DNA from: Nitrincola tibetensis
GTDB taxonomy: Bacteria > Pseudomonadota > Gammaproteobacteria > Pseudomonadales > Balneatricaceae
Length of the DNA stretch: 64,000 bases
Direction of reading: 5' to 3'
Assembly (NCBI RefSeq): GCF_003284585.1
Contig: NZ_QKRX01000007.1
Location: 147,318-211,317, forward strand
Made by a program: the position numbers and the translations under genes. Positions 28,751 to 37,656 of this stretch are shown piece by piece (positions within the stretch are counted from its first letter, which is position 1; each line of letters starts with the position of its first letter). A model generated the notes under the pieces. It saw nothing but the letters and a program-made list of their open reading frames with translations, did not search any database and had not been told where the DNA came from.

Positions 28751-30268
28751 TTATTCTCCTAACGCTGGCAGCAGGGCACGAACAGAGAGTTCGGGGTTGT
28801 GTAAAACCGCCGCCGCTTCATGAGTCATACTGGTAACAGGGCCTGCAAACAAGACCAATAAAGGGGAAAGACTTAGCAAGAATAAAATTGCCAGTAGTTG
28901 AGTAATATGAACTGGATTCCCTTCAGTGTCGGCGGTATTACCCGTGGTGCGCCAGAAAAGTGTTGTTCCTGCTCTTGAGAGCGCCACGATCGAAGCCAGT
29001 CCCGCGAACAAGATAGACGACCAGACCCAGCCCATTTCAGCACCAGTGTGTGCCGATTGAAGGAGCAGTGCTTTTCCAATAAAACCAGATAATGGCGGCA
29101 TGCCCACCATAGCAATTGCAGCCACAAAGTATAAGCCAGCCAGTAGATCACGCTGCTTCATTATTCGTGCAGCTACAAAGCGATCTGCAGCTTTTCCACG
29201 TTGTTTGGCAATTAAATCAGCGATTAAAAACATAGCTGCCGACACCAAAGTGGTGTGTAGTAGGTAGTAAAATGAAGCACCGCTTGCATCCTCGCGTCCG
29301 AGCGCGGCCCCCGTTAGGAGGGTTCCTACTGAAATTAGAATCATGTTAGCGGTTAGCATTTTTAGATTTTGACTGGCTAGTGCGCCAATAGCGCCTGCGA
29401 TAAGGGTTAGCACAGCAATAGGCCAGAGCCAAAATTGTGCAATATTGGCAAGATCGCCAGCAAAATCTCCGAAAATAACGGTATGAACTCTAAAAATGCT
29501 GTAAATGCCCACTTTGGTCATAATGGCAAACATGGCGGCAACAGGTGCGCTTGCTGCCGCATAGGTTCTGGGTAACCAGAAGTGCAAAGGAAGCATGGCA
29601 GACTTCAAGCCAAATACAATTAGCAAGAGTAATCCCGCAATTTTGACCAGTGTCGTTTCGTCAGAATCAAGGGTTTGAAGTTTTACCGCCATATCGGCTG
29701 TATTAAGTGTGCCTAGCATTCCGTAAAGAATACCCAGCGCAAACAAGAAAATACTCGATCCAACAAGGTTTAAAATGACGTAATGTAAGCTTGCTTGAGT
29801 TTTGTGTTTGCCGCCCCCATGAATAAGTAATGCATAAGACGCAATAAGCAGTATTTCAAAGCAAACAAACAAGTTGAACAGGTCACCGGTTAAGAAGGCG
29901 CCATTCACGCCAGCCACCAAGAGTAATATCAAAGTGTGATAATACATGCCAGTTTCATCTTCACCCGCACAGGCATAGAGAATGGAGGCAAGGGCAAGAA
30001 TTGAGGTTAAGAGCACAAGTAGGGCCGCTAGGGGGTCCGCAACGAGTACGATTCCGTAGGGAGCCGACCAGCCTCCAAGTGAATAGACTTGCGTTCCTTG
30101 AGACATAACTTCTTTAAGAAGACCGCTGGAAACCACCAGTATCAGCATAGATGAGCCGACTGCAAAGATTCGTTGACGTATAATGCTATTCTGAATAGGT
30201 GGAAGTATCAGCAATACACCCGCTAACAGAGGCAGAAGAAATGGCATGATGACCAAGTGTTGCATCAA
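28751..30268 (-). CDS. mnhD: Na+/H+ antiporter subunit D (NuoN/NuoM-like)
   Basis: A 505-residue proton-channel subunit of the Mrp antiporter, with about 14 membrane helices and homology to complex I antiporter-like subunits. Visible features: FNLFVCFEILLIASYALL with the key Glu of helix 5, GLKSAMLPLHFWLPRTYAAASAPVAA with the Lys and His of helices 7-8, and MPPLSGFIGK. It overlaps mnhC by 4 nt. Confidence 0.95.
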   Translation of the reverse strand: MMQHLVIMPFLLPLLAGVLLILPPIQNSIIRQRIFAVGSSMLILVVSSGLLKEVMSQGTQVYSLGGWSAPYGIVLVADPLAALLVLLTSILALASILYACAGEDETGMYYHTLILLLVAGVNGAFLTGDLFNLFVCFEILLIASYALLIHGGGKHKTQASLHYVILNLVGSSIFLFALGILYGMLGTLNTADMAVKLQTLDSDETTLVKIAGLLLLIVFGLKSAMLPLHFWLPRTYAAASAPVAAMFAIMTKVGIYSIFRVHTVIFGDFAGDLANIAQFWLWPIAVLTLIAGAIGALASQNLKMLTANMILISVGTLLTGAALGREDASGASFYYLLHTTLVSAAMFLIADLIAKQRGKAADRFVAARIMKQRDLLAGLYFVAAIAMVGMPPLSGFIGKALLLQSAHTGAEMGWVWSSILFAGLASIVALSRAGTTLFWRTTGNTADTEGNPVHITQLLAILFLLSLSPLLVLFAGPVTSMTHEAAAVLHNPELSVRALLPALGE

Positions 30269-30621
30269 GATTTCTCCTTGTCCGTTAATGATGAGTGGTC
30301 AGGAATGCGTCCATCTACATGGTCATTTCCGAGATCACCTCGTCCTCTCATCGATAAAATCACAACAAATGCAGTCATCGCAAAACCGATTACGATTGCC
30401 GTCAGCACCAATGCCTGAGGCAGTGGATCTGCATAAGTGTTGTTCGCCCCAATGACAGCAGCAGAGTCAACTGACAGGCGCCCCATGGAAAAAAGAAATA
30501 AATTCACGGCATAGCTTAATAGTGTCAGTCCAACAACAACAGGAAAGGTTCGGCTACGTAAGACAAGAAAAATACCGCAAGTTGTTAATATCCCGACACA
30601 AAAAGCAAATAAGGCTTCCAT
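30265..30621 (-). CDS. mnhC: Na+/H+ antiporter subunit C (NuoK-like)
   Basis: A 118-residue protein with three hydrophobic segments, related to NuoK: GLTLLSYAVNLFLFSMG and DPLPQALVLTAIVIGFAMTA. It overlaps mnhAB by one base (TAATG) and mnhD by 4 nt. Confidence 0.94.
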   Translation of the reverse strand: MEALFAFCVGILTTCGIFLVLRSRTFPVVVGLTLLSYAVNLFLFSMGRLSVDSAAVIGANNTYADPLPQALVLTAIVIGFAMTAFVVILSMRGRGDLGNDHVDGRIPDHSSLTDKEKS

Positions 30622-33413
30622 TATTTATCCTCCATTTTTGGACGATGGGATGTGGTTAATTTTCCAAGGTTCGCTAGGATTAATAGAGTTGCTGCAACCA
30701 CTGTAATATAAACGCCAAGATCAAAAATCATGGCGCTTGCCAGCTCAAACTCACCGAGTAACGGTAAGTTGAAGTAATCGAACCAACTGGTTAAGAAAGG
30801 ACGATTAAATAACCAGCTACCGGCACCAGTCATGGCGGCAACTAAAACACCTATGGCAATAGCCCATTGGTAGTTGATTTTCAGACGAGGTTTAATCCAA
30901 TCCACACCATGCGCGATGTACTGCAGAATAATAGCCACTGCCGTAATTAAGCCAGCAATGAAGCCACCCCCCGGCATATTGTGCCCTCTTAGGAAAATAT
31001 AGGCAGAGACAAGTAATGCAAGAGGAAGCAGTGATTGAGAAACTGTTCTGAGAATCATCGGATGACTGTCTTTTGTCCAGTTGATACCCTTACTGTCACC
31101 GGATGGCATAAAGACTTTCATGCGGTTAATCAGCTTAAAAATACCAAGCGCTGCAATGCCAAGTACCAATATTTCCCCAAACGTATCAAAGCCACGGAAG
31201 TCGACTAAAATCACGTTCACAACATTGGTTCCCCCTCCGCCAGGCTTGCTGTTTTCTAAGAAAAACTCAGAAATGCTCAGCTGAGGACGTGTCATAATCG
31301 CATAATTGATGGTACCGATAATGCCGCCAATAATTGCAGCTACACCAAGATCTCTGGCAACTCGTCCAGGGCTTGATTCCTTTGGTGTTTGTTGTGGCAA
31401 AAAGAACAGCGCCAACATTAAAAGGGTAATGGTGACAACCTCGACTGACAGCTGAGTGAGCGCGAGGTCGGGAGCTGAAAAGTAGGAAAAAGAAACTGAA
31501 ACAATTAAGCCGACGACAGACAGGGTTAATAGCGAAATGTAACGTTGCCTGTGCCAAATCACGGTTGCAAACGCTGACAGTACTAAAAGAGCGGCTATAA
31601 CGATCGATAAGGAGGTTAGCGGTAGCTGAGTTCTTGTGCCTTCCGTTTGAACTAAATCCAACAGGGGAAGGCCTGCAAAGACAATGACCAATAGCAATAC
31701 CATCAGCATATAGCGCTGCAATGAACCATTTTCAAAGTAGGCGTTGATTTTTTGAGTTGCACGCACGATGCATTGAATAAAGCTCTCAAAAACAATTTTT
31801 GCATCAGTTTCAGGGAATTGGCTCTGAAATTTGAAGAGCTTACGACGGTTGTGATAAATGATTATTCCAAAGAGCATCGCCACAATACTCATCGTTAACG
31901 GCAAATTAAAACCATGCCATATCGATAAGGAATAATCGGGCATATCCCCTAACAGAACAGCAGACGCCGCGCTGTACAAGAGCTTTCCGACAATTAAGCC
32001 AGGAAAAATACCGACGAGTAGGCATAATCCAACCAAAATTTCGACGGGGACTTTCATGTATCGAGGCGGTTCATGGGGTGTTTTGGGTAAGTCGATGGGC
32101 TCTCCGTTGAAGAATACATCGTGAATAAATCGAAGTGAGTAGGCAACGGAGAAGATGGCTGCTAGCGTCGCTAAAACAGGGATCATCCAAGATAAAGACC
32201 CCAACGTATGTTGGTGCAGTGTTTCAGCAAAGAACATTTCCTTCGATAAGAAACCGTTCAGTAATGGAACACCTGCCATGGATGCAGCAGCGACCATGGC
32301 GAGTGTTGCCGTGTAGGGCATAAACTTCCAGAGACCATTCAAGCGCCGCATGTCACGGGTCCCTGCCTCGTGGTCAATGATACCTGCAGCCATGAACAAA
32401 GACGCTTTAAAAATAGCGTGGTTGATAATGTGAAAAATGGCTGCAATGGCTGCTAGCTGTGTATCCATGCCAAGCAGTAATGTGATTAACCCCAAGTGGC
32501 TGATGGTTGAGTAAGCAAGTAAACCTTTGATATCGTGTTTAAATAAAGCGGTGTAAGCTCCTAATAGCAGAGTCGCAAGCCCCGTCATACTCACAATGAT
32601 AAACCATAGCTCTGTACCTGACAGCGCGGGGTAAAATCTTGCCATCAAAAAGATACCTGCCTTCACCATAGTGGCAGAGTGCAAATAAGCACTGACGGGT
32701 GTAGGAGCCGCCATTGCATGAGGTAACCAAAAATGGAAAGGGAACTGAGCAGACTTGGTAAAGGCACCCAGAAGAACAAGTACCAATGCGACAGGGTAGG
32801 CACTATGAGCACGAATTAAGTCGCCACTGTTAATGACCACTTCAAGGTCATAGCTTCCGACTATTTTACCAATCAGGATTAGGCCTGCGAGAAGCGCAAG
32901 CCCACCTGCACCTGTTACGGTGAGAGCCATCCTAGCACCTTTGCGACCCTCAGTTTTTCCATGCCAGAAACTAATCAATAGAAAAGAGCTGATACTGGTC
33001 AGTTCCCAAAACATCCACAATTGAATGAGGTTATTTGATAGCACAATACCGAGCATTGCCGTCATGAACAAAATCAAATAGGCGTAGAATTTGCCCATTG
33101 AGTCCTTAGCAGACAAATAGTAACGAGCATAAAGAATAATCAGTAATCCAATGCCGAGGATGAGCAGTGCAAACAGAAAGGCGAGGCCGTCCATTCGAAA
33201 TGACAAGTTCATCCCCAGTGCTGGCACCCAGTTCATACTGACAATTAGAGTTTCACCGCTAAAAACGGCGGGTGCCATCAATAATACAAGTAATAGTGAT
33301 ACAGCAGGCGCGGCGGCAGTTATAAAAGCGCACTGTGTTCGGCCAAGCTTTGCAGACAGTAAAGGGGCCAGCACTCCTAACGCGGGTAGGAGAGGAATCC
33401 AGAAAAGACTCAT
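30621..33413 (-). CDS. mnhA: Na+/H+ antiporter fused subunits A and B (NuoL-like + MrpB)
   Basis: A 930-residue membrane protein, the largest Mrp subunit. The N-terminal two thirds are NuoL/MrpA-like, with [19 protein letters not shown] (helix 5 Glu) and [29 protein letters not shown] (helix 7-8 region). The C-terminal part holds the MrpA extension ([34 protein letters not shown]) and, from about residue 785, a full MrpB domain ([33 protein letters not shown]). The A-B fusion defines the group 2 (Pha-type) six-gene operon. It heads the operon; AGGAG lies about 12 nt upstream of the ATG. The complex exports Na+ (or K+/Li+) for H+ and helps in salt and alkaline conditions. Confidence 0.95.
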   Translation of the reverse strand: MSLFWIPLLPALGVLAPLLSAKLGRTQCAFITAAAPAVSLLLVLLMAPAVFSGETLIVSMNWVPALGMNLSFRMDGLAFLFALLILGIGLLIILYARYYLSAKDSMGKFYAYLILFMTAMLGIVLSNNLIQLWMFWELTSISSFLLISFWHGKTEGRKGARMALTVTGAGGLALLAGLILIGKIVGSYDLEVVINSGDLIRAHSAYPVALVLVLLGAFTKSAQFPFHFWLPHAMAAPTPVSAYLHSATMVKAGIFLMARFYPALSGTELWFIIVSMTGLATLLLGAYTALFKHDIKGLLAYSTISHLGLITLLLGMDTQLAAIAAIFHIINHAIFKASLFMAAGIIDHEAGTRDMRRLNGLWKFMPYTATLAMVAAASMAGVPLLNGFLSKEMFFAETLHQHTLGSLSWMIPVLATLAAIFSVAYSLRFIHDVFFNGEPIDLPKTPHEPPRYMKVPVEILVGLCLLVGIFPGLIVGKLLYSAASAVLLGDMPDYSLSIWHGFNLPLTMSIVAMLFGIIIYHNRRKLFKFQSQFPETDAKIVFESFIQCIVRATQKINAYFENGSLQRYMLMVLLLVIVFAGLPLLDLVQTEGTRTQLPLTSLSIVIAALLVLSAFATVIWHRQRYISLLTLSVVGLIVSVSFSYFSAPDLALTQLSVEVVTITLLMLALFFLPQQTPKESSPGRVARDLGVAAIIGGIIGTINYAIMTRPQLSISEFFLENSKPGGGGTNVVNVILVDFRGFDTFGEILVLGIAALGIFKLINRMKVFMPSGDSKGINWTKDSHPMILRTVSQSLLPLALLVSAYIFLRGHNMPGGGFIAGLITAVAIILQYIAHGVDWIKPRLKINYQWAIAIGVLVAAMTGAGSWLFNRPFLTSWFDYFNLPLLGEFELASAMIFDLGVYITVVAATLLILANLGKLTTSHRPKMEDK

Positions 33414-33459
33414 GGTGGCGACTTGCTCCTGATAGGTCCTGTGGACAATACATACAAAA

Positions 33460-33501
33460 GCAGACCTTATATATCCCGAGTTTTGGGTATAAAAGATCTG
33501 C
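33460..33501. repeat. Imperfect inverted repeat in the mrp operon leader
   Basis: Two arms of about 17 bases, GCAGACCTTATATATCCC and the complement of GGGTATAAAAGATCTGC, flank a 7-nt centre (GAGTTTT). It lies 47-88 nt upstream of the mnhA start codon. It could be an operator or an RNA hairpin in the leader. No riboswitch family is recognised. Confidence 0.6.
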
Positions 33502-33649
33502 CAAGTGTATTCATAATTACAATTAGTAGCGGACTTTATACACGCTCCAGCGCTTCTAGTCTAGATTTTGTAGTTTAGTTATATGCTTGTTCTAATTTAG
33601 AATAACCGGGTCTGTTTCCTTTTGGTGATTAAGGGGTGTTAAGGTTGGC
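33502..33649. other. Rest of the mrp upstream region
   Basis: An AT-rich stretch between the alpha/beta hydrolase stop and the inverted repeat. It must hold the mrp promoter unless the operon is read through from the hydrolase gene. I could not choose a convincing -35/-10 pair, and I see no clear terminator for the hydrolase gene. Confidence 0.35.
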
Positions 33650-35344
33650 TTAATCCAGTTGTCGCGGTTCTAGCGAATTGGCGCGCAGTTCTGAAAGTTG
33701 AATTAAGTGTTGAGCCAACTGCTCTAGGGATTCTATAGACCAGGTTGAATCTGATAGGGCTGCCCAAGCTTTAATATAATCACTTGTGGAGATCTCGTGC
33801 CCAAAGCCCGGAGGAGCACTACCTATGGATAAGTCGACCATTAGTTGAAGCATGGTAACAATTGGGTACCAGCTGAGATAGGGTGATACATCAGGTGCGC
33901 GCGGCTCTTGCATCCACTCGGGCTTTCGCCAAAAAGCAGCAGGTTCAAAAAAAGTAATAGGGTCGCTTCCGTATTGTAAAAAAGCTATGCGAAAATCGCC
34001 CCAAGGCTGTCCATTCAGATCTAGGCCTTGTGTTTGGTTCATAAAACGCACCACGCTCCCTTGACGAAAGCTTGGTAGCCATGCTGGTGAGTCAGGGTCA
34101 CGATTACGCGTTACATTTCGCCAAGTCACACTTCTGAATGGCGGGCCGCTCCATAATGCGCCATTAAAAGGATCTTCTATAATGTCATAGAGATCAAACG
34201 AGAGGTCAGAGTTAAGTGCACCAAGACTCAGCCCGAATAAGTATAGTTTTGGGCGTGAGTCTTTGGGTAGGGATGTCCAATAGCTGTAAAGCGTATTGAA
34301 TAAGGCTCTGGCATTTTCTGCACCATATTGACCTTCGGCAATTAGTGAGAGGTGGCTTGGTAAATAGGAGTATTGTGCAGCAACAGTCGCGATGTCTCCT
34401 TGATGAAGGTATTCGACGGCGTCCTGCGAGCGGGGGTCAATCCAGCCTCGTCCAGTGGGTGTTGCAATTATCAACACCGATCGCTCAAATCCACCGACTC
34501 TTATCAGCTCATCCAGTGCTAATTGTGCACGTAACTCTGGTGTTTCAGCTGCATTTAGTCCAACGTAGACTCGAATAGGGTCAAGTGCAGGTTTGTCTGT
34601 AAAGCGGCTAATGTCCTCGCTAGAAGGGCTTTGTACAACAAAATGTCGACCTCGGCTACCCAGTGCCTCCCAGCTGATTAAAGACTCCGCACTGCCGGGT
34701 TTGTTGGGGTCAAGAGGAGGGTGTAAATCGTCTTGAATCAACTGATCGGCATGTTGATAGGAGCGATCTGCCACTTGGAGTGCATAGGAATAAACCAAGC
34801 CTTCAATAATTGACCAAAATAAAGCCGTCACCATGACGATACCAAGCACATGTGAGACATGGCTTGGAAGAAACCGGGACATCCTCTTCGATAAATAATA
34901 GAAGATTATTTTAAATAATTTGGCAAATAAGAGCGCCACAGCAAAAACCGCAAGTGTGATGGCTGCAATCGTAAAGGGACGGGTGCTGTCTTCAGGCTCC
35001 ATGCCCATTAGAGTTCGGATGCTGTTTTGCCACTCTGACGCTCGCCACAAGAACAAAATTGAAATGCATAGACTGATGGCGGCTAAAGCCAATTGTATAT
35101 AGCGTTGCGTTGATTGTTTGGCAGAAGGTAGGTGTAAGTAATTCCAAAGCCAGTGACCCAGTACACCAAATGCATATCCAATCGTAAAGCTAAGTCCCGA
35201 GACGATTCCTTGAGCAATATAGGGACGTGGGACTAGGCTTGGTGTTAGCGATAGGGCGAACAAAAATGTAGCGAATACAAGCCCTGAGGTTGAAAAATGC
35301 TTAAGGAGGTTGTTGAATCTGTACATCTTAACGTGATTTATCAT
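33650..35344 (-). CDS. Membrane-bound alpha/beta hydrolase of the Abhydrolase_9 family
   Basis: A 564-residue protein. The N-terminal part has four or five hydrophobic segments beginning with FATFLFALSLTPSLVPR, the mark of the Abhydrolase_9 N-terminal domain. The C-terminal part is a hydrolase domain with the nucleophile elbow LFGLSLGALNS (GxSxG), VYVGLNAAETPELRAQLAL and WSGPPFRSVTW. The substrate is unknown; some members are near lipid or stress genes but this is not evidence of function. A second possible start is the Met at codon 7 (35326). It is transcribed alone on the minus strand between tRNA-Ile2 and the mrp operon. Confidence 0.85.
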   Translation of the reverse strand: MINHVKMYRFNNLLKHFSTSGLVFATFLFALSLTPSLVPRPYIAQGIVSGLSFTIGYAFGVLGHWLWNYLHLPSAKQSTQRYIQLALAAISLCISILFLWRASEWQNSIRTLMGMEPEDSTRPFTIAAITLAVFAVALLFAKLFKIIFYYLSKRMSRFLPSHVSHVLGIVMVTALFWSIIEGLVYSYALQVADRSYQHADQLIQDDLHPPLDPNKPGSAESLISWEALGSRGRHFVVQSPSSEDISRFTDKPALDPIRVYVGLNAAETPELRAQLALDELIRVGGFERSVLIIATPTGRGWIDPRSQDAVEYLHQGDIATVAAQYSYLPSHLSLIAEGQYGAENARALFNTLYSYWTSLPKDSRPKLYLFGLSLGALNSDLSFDLYDIIEDPFNGALWSGPPFRSVTWRNVTRNRDPDSPAWLPSFRQGSVVRFMNQTQGLDLNGQPWGDFRIAFLQYGSDPITFFEPAAFWRKPEWMQEPRAPDVSPYLSWYPIVTMLQLMVDLSIGSAPPGFGHEISTSDYIKAWAALSDSTWSIESLEQLAQHLIQLSELRANSLEPRQLD

Positions 35345-35510
35345 ATTGAGAATGTGACGACTACCTAGTGTGGTCTATTCATTTATGATATAGATTTATT
35401 CATCGGCTGTGATCGATAAAATGAAATATTTTCGCTTTTTCTCTTTGCATATGTCTGGATCTGACTAGAACAACATGGATGCATCATAGATTGCGAGGAG
35501 GATATGATGA

Positions 35511-35587
35511 TGGTGGGCCCAGCAGGACTTGAACCTGCGACCGATCGATTATGAGTCGAGCGCTCTAACCAACTGAGCTATGGGCCC
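35511..35587 (-). tRNA. ileX: tRNA-Ile(CAU), lysidine-modified type (tRNA-Ile2)
   Basis: A 77-nt cloverleaf with encoded CCA. Acceptor arms GGGCCCA/TGGGCCC and T stem GCAGG/CCTGC are perfect; the anticodon loop is CTCATAA (anticodon CAU). The variable and T arm sequence GGTCG-CAGG-TTCAAGTCC and the anticodon arm GACTCATAATCG resemble E. coli ileX/ileY rather than elongator tRNA-Met, so C34 is expected to be converted to lysidine by TilS and to read AUA. The top pair of the anticodon stem (27-43) is a C-U mismatch. Its 5' end lies right next to the rpoD terminator. Confidence 0.88.
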
Positions 35588-35629
35588 TAAAAACGAGCGC
35601 TAATGATACAGATTTCATATCATTAGCGC
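35588..35629 (-). terminator. Terminator of the rpsU-yqeY-dnaG-rpoD operon
   Basis: A perfect 12-bp stem (arms 35618-35629 and 35597-35608; on the minus strand GCGCTAATGATA and its complement) with a 9-nt loop and then TCGTTTTTA on the minus strand. It starts 21 nt after the rpoD stop and its T-run ends one base before the tRNA. Confidence 0.92.
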
Positions 35630-35646
35630 AAGGTTATGATTGTAAA
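35619..35646 (-). promoter_or_regulatory. Possible tRNA-Ile2 promoter overlapping the terminator
   Basis: On the minus strand TTTACA (35646-35641), 16 nt, AATGAT (35624-35619). The expected start near 35612 would omit the 5' arm of the terminator hairpin. The match is moderate and the assignment is inference. Confidence 0.35.
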
Positions 35647-35650
35647 AGTT

Positions 35651-37501
35651 TTAATCGTCTAAGAAGCTACGCAGGTGATCAGAGCGGCTTGGGTGCCGAA
35701 GTTTGCGCAGTGCTTTGGCCTCAATTTGGCGAATACGCTCACGCGTGACATCAAACTGCTTGCCTACTTCTTCTAATGTGTGGTCCGTGTTCATATCGAT
35801 ACCAAAGCGCATTCTAAGTACTTTGGCTTCGCGTGCCGTTAGTCCAGAAAGAACGCTGCGTGTTGCTTCGCGTAACCCTTCCCCAGTAGCGGTGTCGACG
35901 GGTGATGACATGGTCACATCTTCAATAAAATCACCGAGGCTTGAATCTTCATCATCACCAATCGGGGTTTCCATTGAAATCGGCTCTTTGGCTATTTTCA
36001 GTACCTTACGAACCTTGTCTTCAGGCATTTCCATTTTCTCTGCCAGTTCTTCTGGAGTAGGTTCGCGTCCCATTTCCTGAAGCATTTGGCGAGAAATACG
36101 ATTGAGTTTGTTGATCGTTTCAATCATATGAACAGGTATACGGATGGTGCGAGCCTGATCCGCAATCGATCGCGTGATGGCTTGGCGTATCCACCAGGTT
36201 GCATAGGTTGAGAACTTGTAACCACGACGGTATTCAAACTTGTCGACAGCTTTCATCAGGCCGATGTTGCCTTCCTGAATAAGGTCTAGAAATTGTAAGC
36301 CACGGTTGGTGTATTTCTTAGCAATAGAAATAACTAGACGTAGGTTGGCTTCAACCATTTCTTTTTTGGCGCGACGAGCGCGTGCTTCACCGATAGATAG
36401 ACTGCGGTTCACTTCCTTGATTTCCGCAAGAGATATGCCAGTGTCTGTCTCTATTTGAATCAGCTTGCGTTGGGCTCGCTTCAGATCGGCTAAGTTGGCA
36501 TTGATATTCTTAGCAAAGCTTGTGTTGCCTGATGCAACCTGATCCAGCCAGTCAGGGTCAGTTTCTTTACCAGGGAAGCCTTGAATAAAGTCTTTGCGTG
36601 GCATGCCGCAACGTTGAGTACAAATACGCATGATAGTGCGTTCTTGTGTACGAATTTTCTCAATGGTGTTTCTAACGCGATCGGCCAGTAGTTCGTAGAA
36701 TCTAGGTGACAGCTTAAGTGGCGAAAAGGCTGTGCACAGATCATCCATCGCTTGTAGTGTGCGAGGGTCATTTTTGCCAAAACTATTAAAGGCAGTGCGA
36801 TAATTTTCAAGTGTTTCTTGAATTAACCCAAAACGTTGTTTGGCTTCTTCTGGGTCTGGACCGCGATCTTTTTCGTCATCGCTGGTGTCAGCACCATCGC
36901 CATCTTCATCATCGTCATCATCGGTTGCGACGTCATCATCATCGACTTCAATTTCGTCTAGCTCAACTTCCGTTTCTGGAACAAAGGAGTCTGGATCGAT
37001 GTAGCCGCTGAAAATATCGCTGAGTCGACCTTCTTCTCTTAAGGTGCCGTTATAGGCTTCCAAAATCTCGTCGACACTGCCAGGGAAGTGCGCGAAGGCG
37101 GTCATGACTTCACGGATGCCTTCTTCAATACGCTTGGCAATTTCAATTTCGCCTTCACGGGTGAGAAGTTCAACTGTGCCCATTTCACGCATATACATGC
37201 GCACGGGGTCAGTGGTTCTACCTGCGTCTGATTCTACCGCCGCCAATGCGGCAACTGCCTCTTCATCGGCCTCTTCTGCGGAGTCACCTTCCGTCATAAG
37301 TAATGTTTCAGCATCAGGCGCTTCTTCAGACACGGAAATACCCATGTCATTGATCATGCGAATGATATCTTCAACCTGATCCGGATCTGCGATATCTTCC
37401 GGAAGATGATCGTTGACTTCGGCGTAAGTCAGGTAACCCTGCTCTTTGCCTCTGGCAATAAGTTCCTTCAGTCGAGACTGCTGTTGGGAAGTGTCTGACA
37501 T
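35651..37501 (-). CDS. rpoD: RNA polymerase primary sigma factor (sigma-70)
   Basis: A 616-residue housekeeping sigma factor. Region 1.1 at the start, region 1.2 with [21 protein letters not shown], a long acidic non-conserved region (runs of Asp near residues 190-210), region 2 with [44 protein letters not shown], region 3 with [14 protein letters not shown], and region 4 with [15 protein letters not shown] and [24 protein letters not shown]. It is last in the macromolecular synthesis operon, 155 nt after dnaG; that gap could hold an extra promoter but none is clear. Confidence 0.98.
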   Translation of the reverse strand: MSDTSQQQSRLKELIARGKEQGYLTYAEVNDHLPEDIADPDQVEDIIRMINDMGISVSEEAPDAETLLMTEGDSAEEADEEAVAALAAVESDAGRTTDPVRMYMREMGTVELLTREGEIEIAKRIEEGIREVMTAFAHFPGSVDEILEAYNGTLREEGRLSDIFSGYIDPDSFVPETEVELDEIEVDDDDVATDDDDDEDGDGADTSDDEKDRGPDPEEAKQRFGLIQETLENYRTAFNSFGKNDPRTLQAMDDLCTAFSPLKLSPRFYELLADRVRNTIEKIRTQERTIMRICTQRCGMPRKDFIQGFPGKETDPDWLDQVASGNTSFAKNINANLADLKRAQRKLIQIETDTGISLAEIKEVNRSLSIGEARARRAKKEMVEANLRLVISIAKKYTNRGLQFLDLIQEGNIGLMKAVDKFEYRRGYKFSTYATWWIRQAITRSIADQARTIRIPVHMIETINKLNRISRQMLQEMGREPTPEELAEKMEMPEDKVRKVLKIAKEPISMETPIGDDEDSSLGDFIEDVTMSSPVDTATGEGLREATRSVLSGLTAREAKVLRMRFGIDMNTDHTLEEVGKQFDVTRERIRQIEAKALRKLRHPSRSDHLRSFLDD

Positions 37502-37656
37502 AGAGCCCCTGCGATGAATACTGATGTGAGTAAAGTGTAGAAAACGAAGCGCGACATTATAGCGGAATTAAGCCTTGCTGAATAGAGATTCACATTTTTT
37601 AACCTATAAATACCAGTTAAAAAATAGTCGATAAATCTAAAAATGCAAATGCAGAG

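Noticed and set aside
33502..33649. Named Na+ riboswitch upstream of the mrp operon
   Set aside because: Only an inverted repeat is visible; I cannot match it to the known Na+-sensing RNA consensus, so I report only the repeat.
35511..35587. Elongator tRNA-Met (anticodon CAU)
   Set aside because: The arms outside the anticodon match tRNA-Ile2 (GGTCG, TTCAAGTCC, GACTCATAATCG) rather than tRNA-Met.
36811..37379. Plus-strand frames rich in His/Arg and Ser across rpoD
   Set aside because: Antisense of the Asp-rich region of rpoD; the composition is explained by GAT/GAC runs.
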